Shown: positions 60,750 through 64,000 of the stretch, one piece after another
Numbering within the stretch: position 1 is the first letter of the stretch
How the letters are laid out: each line of letters begins with the position of its first letter
Source of the DNA: an uncultured Atopobiaceae bacterium
GTDB lineage: Bacteria; Actinomycetota; Coriobacteriia; Coriobacteriales; Atopobiaceae
Reading direction: 5' to 3'
NCBI GenBank assembly: GCA_944321515.1
Contig: CALULO010000004.1
Coordinates: 147,334-211,333, forward strand
DNA: 64,000 bases
Program-made: the position numbers and the translations under genes
Notes under the pieces: generated by a model
What the model was told of the DNA's origin: nothing
Databases searched by the model: none
The model's input: the letters and a program-made list of their open reading frames with translations, nothing else

Positions 60750-62201
60750 ATGACCGACTACACCGCGGGCGCCATCGCGCCCGAGACCGCCGACGAGCTC
60801 ACCCGCTCCTTCTCGGCAGACCGTGCCAACCGCGTGGCGAGAAACGCCGTGACCTCGATGAACGTGCACGCCGCGGCGCGCAACGTCTCAACCCTGCGCA
60901 CCTACCACGACACCTTCGGCGTCTCCCGCGTGCGCACCGGCAAGGTCACCAACCAGCGCCACTCGGGCCGCTGCTGGATGTTCTCCGCCTTCAACGTGGC
61001 CCGCGCGGCCACAATGGACCTGCTCGACGTTGACGACTTCGAGTTCTCGCAGGTCTTCGGCTACTTCTACGACAAGCTCGAGAAGTTCAACGTGGGGCTC
61101 GAGTACGTCATCGAGACGGCCGGCCTGCCGATTGACTCGCGCGAGGTTGCCGGGCTGCTCGACAACAGCATGGGAGACGGCAACTACTACCCCGCCGCGA
61201 TGAACATCATCCGTAAGTGGGGCCTGGTGCCCAAGGACGCCATGCCGGAGAACGCCTGCTCCAAGGACTCCGACCAGATGAACGCGCAGCTCGAGCGCCT
61301 CTTCCGCAAGAGCGCGATGGAGCTGCGCAAGATGGCGGCCGCCGGCGCGGGCGAGGACGAGCTGCGCAGCGCCAAGGAGGGCATGGTCGCCGACTGTCAC
61401 CACGTCCTGTCCGTGTGCCTCGGCGAGCCCCCGCTGACCATCGACGTCGAGGTCCCCGTGGGCAAGAACTGCCGCATCGAGGCAACGCGCCTCGTGGAGC
61501 AGATCGGGGACGACCGCCCCGCCTGCGAGAAGGACGCGCCCCGGCGCCTGCTCGTGGACCGCGGCATCACCCCGCGCGAGTTCGCCGAGCGCTACGTGCC
61601 GTTTGACCCGTCCGACTACGTGCAGCTTGAGCACCTGCCGGGCGAGAGCCGTCCCTTCGGCCACGTCTATCACCGTCGCTTCTCCGACACGATGGCAGGC
61701 GGCGTGCCGGTGAAGTTCCTGAACGTGCCGTTCGAGGTGCTGGAGGACGCCGCCGTGGCCTCCCTCAAGGCGGGCGTGCCGTGTGAGATGGCCTGCGACG
61801 TGAGCCAGCAGTTCCCTCGCAGGATCGAGGACTTCCCCGGCGTGCTGGCCTGCGACACCATGGATTACGAGGGTCTCTTTGGCGTGGACCTCTCCATGAG
61901 CCGCGAGGACATGCTGGACGCCCACGAGACGCGCAACACCCACGCCATGACCTTCCAGGGCGTGGAGATCGGCGAGGACGGGCGCCCCGTGGCCTGGCGC
62001 ATCGAGAACAGCTGGGGCACGGACAGCTGCAAGGACGGCTACCTGGTGGCGAGCGCCGACTGGTACCGCACCTACGGCGGCGAGGTCGTGGTGAGGCGCG
62101 AGTTCGTGCCCGCCGAGTACCTCGAGCTCTGGGACAACGCCCCCGTCGAGGAGGTCGACCCCTGGACCAACGTGGGCGCCGCCCTGGCGCCGCGGGACTA
62201 G
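60750..62201 (+). CDS. Aminopeptidase C (bleomycin hydrolase family), copy 2
   Basis: A 483-residue paralogue of the preceding enzyme, with cysteine in QRHSGRCWMFSAFN near residue 76, histidine in NTHAMTFQG near residue 400 and asparagine in RIENSWGTD near residue 420. It is about 30 residues longer, mainly in the middle (residues 230-280, containing PVGKNCRIEATRL). The two proteins are clearly homologous but far from identical, so the duplication is old. AGGAGGG precedes the ATG. Both may form the family's hexameric barrel, alone or mixed. Confidence 0.93.
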   Translation: MTDYTAGAIAPETADELTRSFSADRANRVARNAVTSMNVHAAARNVSTLRTYHDTFGVSRVRTGKVTNQRHSGRCWMFSAFNVARAATMDLLDVDDFEFSQVFGYFYDKLEKFNVGLEYVIETAGLPIDSREVAGLLDNSMGDGNYYPAAMNIIRKWGLVPKDAMPENACSKDSDQMNAQLERLFRKSAMELRKMAAAGAGEDELRSAKEGMVADCHHVLSVCLGEPPLTIDVEVPVGKNCRIEATRLVEQIGDDRPACEKDAPRRLLVDRGITPREFAERYVPFDPSDYVQLEHLPGESRPFGHVYHRRFSDTMAGGVPVKFLNVPFEVLEDAAVASLKAGVPCEMACDVSQQFPRRIEDFPGVLACDTMDYEGLFGVDLSMSREDMLDAHETRNTHAMTFQGVEIGEDGRPVAWRIENSWGTDSCKDGYLVASADWYRTYGGEVVVRREFVPAEYLELWDNAPVEEVDPWTNVGAALAPRD

Positions 62202-62230
62202 CCGCCCGACGAAGGACGCGTGGCCTGAGA

Positions 62231-62270
62231 CGGGCCCGGGACCCCAAGGGGTCCCGGGCCCGCTTTTCTT
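62231..62270 (+). terminator. Rho-independent terminator of the pepC pair
   Basis: CGGGCCCGGGACCCC (62231-62245) pairs perfectly with GGGGTCCCGGGCCCG (62248-62262) across an AA centre, followed by CTTTTCTT. It lies 30 bases after the second pepC stop. Confidence 0.92.
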
Positions 62271-62336
62271 GTCCCGCCTCGTTGCTTGTGCCGTGCCTCG
62301 ACGGAACCCTCGCAAGGAGCCCCTCGCCCGGAGGCC

Positions 62337-63002
62337 CTAGAACTCCGCGAAGCGCGGCTCCCCGGCGCGGGCGAGCTCCTCGCCCGCCGCGAGCTCGCGG
62401 ACCGCGGCCACAAACGGCGCCTCCTCGCCCGCGCGGAACACGCAGGACAGCTGGACGTCCTCGGCGAAGAGCGAGTCGGCCACCTTGCCGCCCGCGTCCT
62501 CGCAGAGCCGTCGGACCCGCTCGTAGAGCGCGTAGGGCAGCTGGGCCGTCACCGGCGTGACGAGCGTCATCTCCACGATGGAGCCCTCGTCCCCGGCTGC
62601 GGCGACCGCCGCCTGGGCTGCCGCCGTGTAGGCGCGCACGAGCCCTCCCGGCCCGAGCAGCGTGCCGCCGAAGTAGCGCGTCACCACGCAGCAGACGTCG
62701 GCCAGGCCAGCGCCGCGCAGGACCTCGAGCACGGGCATCCCGGAGGTGCGGCTGGGCTCGCCGTCGTCCGAGCAGCGCTCGCGACCGTCCGCGAGCACCC
62801 ACGCGGGGACGTTGTGGCGCGCGTCATGGTGGCGGGAGCGCACCTCGGCGAGAAATGCCTCGGCCTCCGCCTCGCTCCCCACGTGCGCGAGCTGGGCTAT
62901 GAAGCGGCTGCGCCGGTCCTCGAACTCGCCCGTGGCCTCTGTGCCCGCGCGCAGCGTGCGATACCCGACCGTCCCGGCGCCTGCGGCCCCGTCCGCCGTC
63001 AC
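62337..63002 (-). CDS. YigZ/IMPACT family protein
   Basis: A 221-residue protein. EFEDRRSRFIAQLAHVGSEAEAEAFL near residue 26, the family core DDGEPSRTSGMPVLEVL near residue 79 and TRYFGGTLLGPGGLVRAY near residue 108 are diagnostic for the UPF0029/IMPACT fold. Bacterial YigZ members are of unproven function, possibly in translation control or as a proline-dipeptidase-linked factor. The GTG start at 63002 overlaps the PTS gene's stop (GTGA), so the two are coupled. Confidence 0.9.
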   Translation of the reverse strand: MTADGAAGAGTVGYRTLRAGTEATGEFEDRRSRFIAQLAHVGSEAEAEAFLAEVRSRHHDARHNVPAWVLADGRERCSDDGEPSRTSGMPVLEVLRGAGLADVCCVVTRYFGGTLLGPGGLVRAYTAAAQAAVAAAGDEGSIVEMTLVTPVTAQLPYALYERVRRLCEDAGGKVADSLFAEDVQLSCVFRAGEEAPFVAAVRELAAGEELARAGEPRFAEF

Positions 63003-63532
63003 CGCTCCGCCCTCATAACCACCGCGCCAGCGGCCACCTTGCCGCCGGACGCCGCACGCTCCTCTACGCAGGAGAGGTCCTCCGCGTTGGTCACCGTGAC
63101 CAGTACCGTGTCGTCGAGCCCACGCTCGGCCATGAGCCGGCGGTCGAACGCGATCAGCGGCTGGCCCGCGCGGACATGGTCGCCCTTATGCGCGAAGGTC
63201 CGAAACCCCGACCCGTTCAGCCTCACGCTGTCAAGCCCCACGTGCAGCAGCACCTCGGCTCCGCTGTCGGCCCGGATGAGCAGGGCGTGCCCGGTCTTGA
63301 CGTCGGCCATCACCGTACCGGAGACCGGCGAGAACGCCACGTCCCCCTCCGTCACGATGCCAAATCCGCGACCGAGCATGCCCTGGGAGAAGGCGGGGTC
63401 ACCCACCTCCTCGAGCGCCACCACCTGCCCCGAGACCGGGGCGCAGATTGCCTGGGGGTCCCCCTCGCTCACACGCACCGGCTCGGGGACTGCCGTGCGG
63501 AGCAGGGGGCTTAGCTTGTCGAGAAGACCCAC
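62999..63532 (-). CDS. PTS glucose-type IIA component
   Basis: A 177-residue stand-alone EIIA(Glc). SPVSGTVMADVKTGHALLIR near residue 88 contains the first conserved histidine and EVLLHVGLDSVRLNG the phosphorylated active-site histidine. It would pass phosphate from HPr to a sugar-specific IIB/IIC and could have regulatory roles. A GTG at 63532 with GAAAGG 9 bases upstream is the best start; the frame stays open to 63688 but the extra residues are not conserved. No IIBC gene is adjacent. Confidence 0.88.
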   Translation of the reverse strand: MGLLDKLSPLLRTAVPEPVRVSEGDPQAICAPVSGQVVALEEVGDPAFSQGMLGRGFGIVTEGDVAFSPVSGTVMADVKTGHALLIRADSGAEVLLHVGLDSVRLNGSGFRTFAHKGDHVRAGQPLIAFDRRLMAERGLDDTVLVTVTNAEDLSCVEERAASGGKVAAGAVVMRAER

Positions 63533-63703
63533 TAAGACCAACCTTTCAGCGGAGGGGTCCCCACCCCTTCGGACGTACCTGCAAACGCCGACGTGCCGGA
63601 CGAGGCAAGGCTCCTGGTAGACTGCCAGGGCCGCGTCCGCACGCCGTCTGCGGACAGTATTGTAGAACACCTGGAGGGTGGCAGCCATCTCCTCGATTCA
63701 TGG

Positions 63704-63709
63704 TAGAAT
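63704..63709 (+). promoter_or_regulatory. Candidate -10 box of rnpB
   Basis: TAGAAT at 63704-63709 lies 7 bases before the inferred 5' end of the RNase P RNA. No convincing -35 box is visible at 17 bases. Confidence 0.4.
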
Positions 63710-63715
63710 CACCCC

Positions 63716-64000
63716 TGCGAGGTGGGCCAGGCGACCGCGGGGCACGCAAGCGATTGCGCGCCATGAGGAAAGTCCGGGCTCCACAGGGCAGGAAGCCGGC
63801 TAACGGCCGGGCGGGGTAACCCGACGGAAAGCGCCGCAGAAAAGAAGACTCCCACTGGCGGGTTCGCCCGTTAAGGGAAAAGCTGAAACGGTGGTGTAAG
63901 AGACCACCAGCGTCGCGGCAACGCGGCGGCTTGGCAAGCCCCTTCCGGAGCAAACGCAAATAGGAGCGCCATGGTGTGGCCCGCACCGCGCTCGGGTTGC
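63716..64000 (+). ncRNA. rnpB: RNase P RNA (bacterial type A), 3' end beyond window
   Basis: The universally conserved core segments are present: GAGGAAAGTCCGGGCTCC near 63762, AACGGCCGGGCGGGGTAACC near 63799, and GGTGGTGTAAGAGACCACCAG near 63890. GGCTTGGCAAGCCCC and the AAACGCAAATAG region follow in the usual order. It is the catalytic RNA that trims tRNA 5' leaders. The first ~285 bases are visible; the 3' part is cut off by the window. Confidence 0.95.

Overview
This is a high-GC, densely coded chromosome segment. It most likely comes from a Coriobacteriia actinobacterium of the Olsenella/Atopobiaceae type. That placement is an inference from GC-rich codon use, the priA-def-fmt-rsmB order, paired YhgE/Pip proteins, tandem PepC peptidases and a LoaP-headed capsule locus; no rRNA is present to confirm it.

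Layout. (1) 1-8.4 kb: cell-surface glycan genes, comprising a cut-off glycosyltransferase, a flippase, a phosphocholine-decoration (lic) set (LicD, a fused winged-helix/LicC/LicA protein, LicB-like permease), a second glycosyltransferase with a DUF2304 partner, and a large DUF6541-like membrane protein. (2) 8.7-14.9 kb: a housekeeping block on the minus strand (priA, def, fmt, rsmB, and a PP2C-like phosphatase). (3) 15-25 kb: an accessory island with a ParE/Phd-type toxin-antitoxin pair, a broken XRE regulator, a RloA/RloB (AbiL-like) pair whose RloB has an in-frame stop, a 58-bp near-continuous palindrome, an unexplained two-gene operon (DUF6414-like protein plus Clp-like AAA+ ATPase), a two-copy ~60-bp repeat split by an IS30 element, an orphan gene, and decayed IS256 and ISL3 elements. 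(4) 25-38 kb: a complete Wzx/Wzy capsule locus on the minus strand. It starts with cpsC-cpsD-cpsB, then a LoaP/NusG-type antiterminator, an initiating sugar transferase, the capE-capF-capG route to UDP-L-FucNAc, glycosyltransferases, Wzy, a pyruvyltransferase and Wzx.

(5) 38-47 kb: metK, a TetR regulator divergent from two large YhgE/Pip proteins, and gltX. (6) 48-56.8 kb: amino-acid metabolism and uptake. Pyroglutamyl peptidase sits with a DUF969/DUF979 5-oxoproline transporter, followed by L-serine dehydratase, a cytidylate-kinase-like protein and a polar amino-acid ABC transporter. (7) 57.3-64 kb: two identical tRNA-Glu(CTC) genes and tRNA-Gln(CTG), cca, two tandem pepC genes, a YigZ/IMPACT protein, a glucose-type PTS IIA protein and the start of rnpB.

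The surface-glycan genes at both ends of the island suggest a variable surface-polysaccharide region into which defence genes and insertion sequences have moved. Several intergenic regions carry short repeat families (20-bp, 22-bp, 28-bp and ~52-bp periods) that the genes do not explain. All functional calls rest on motif and family recognition by eye; no database search was run.
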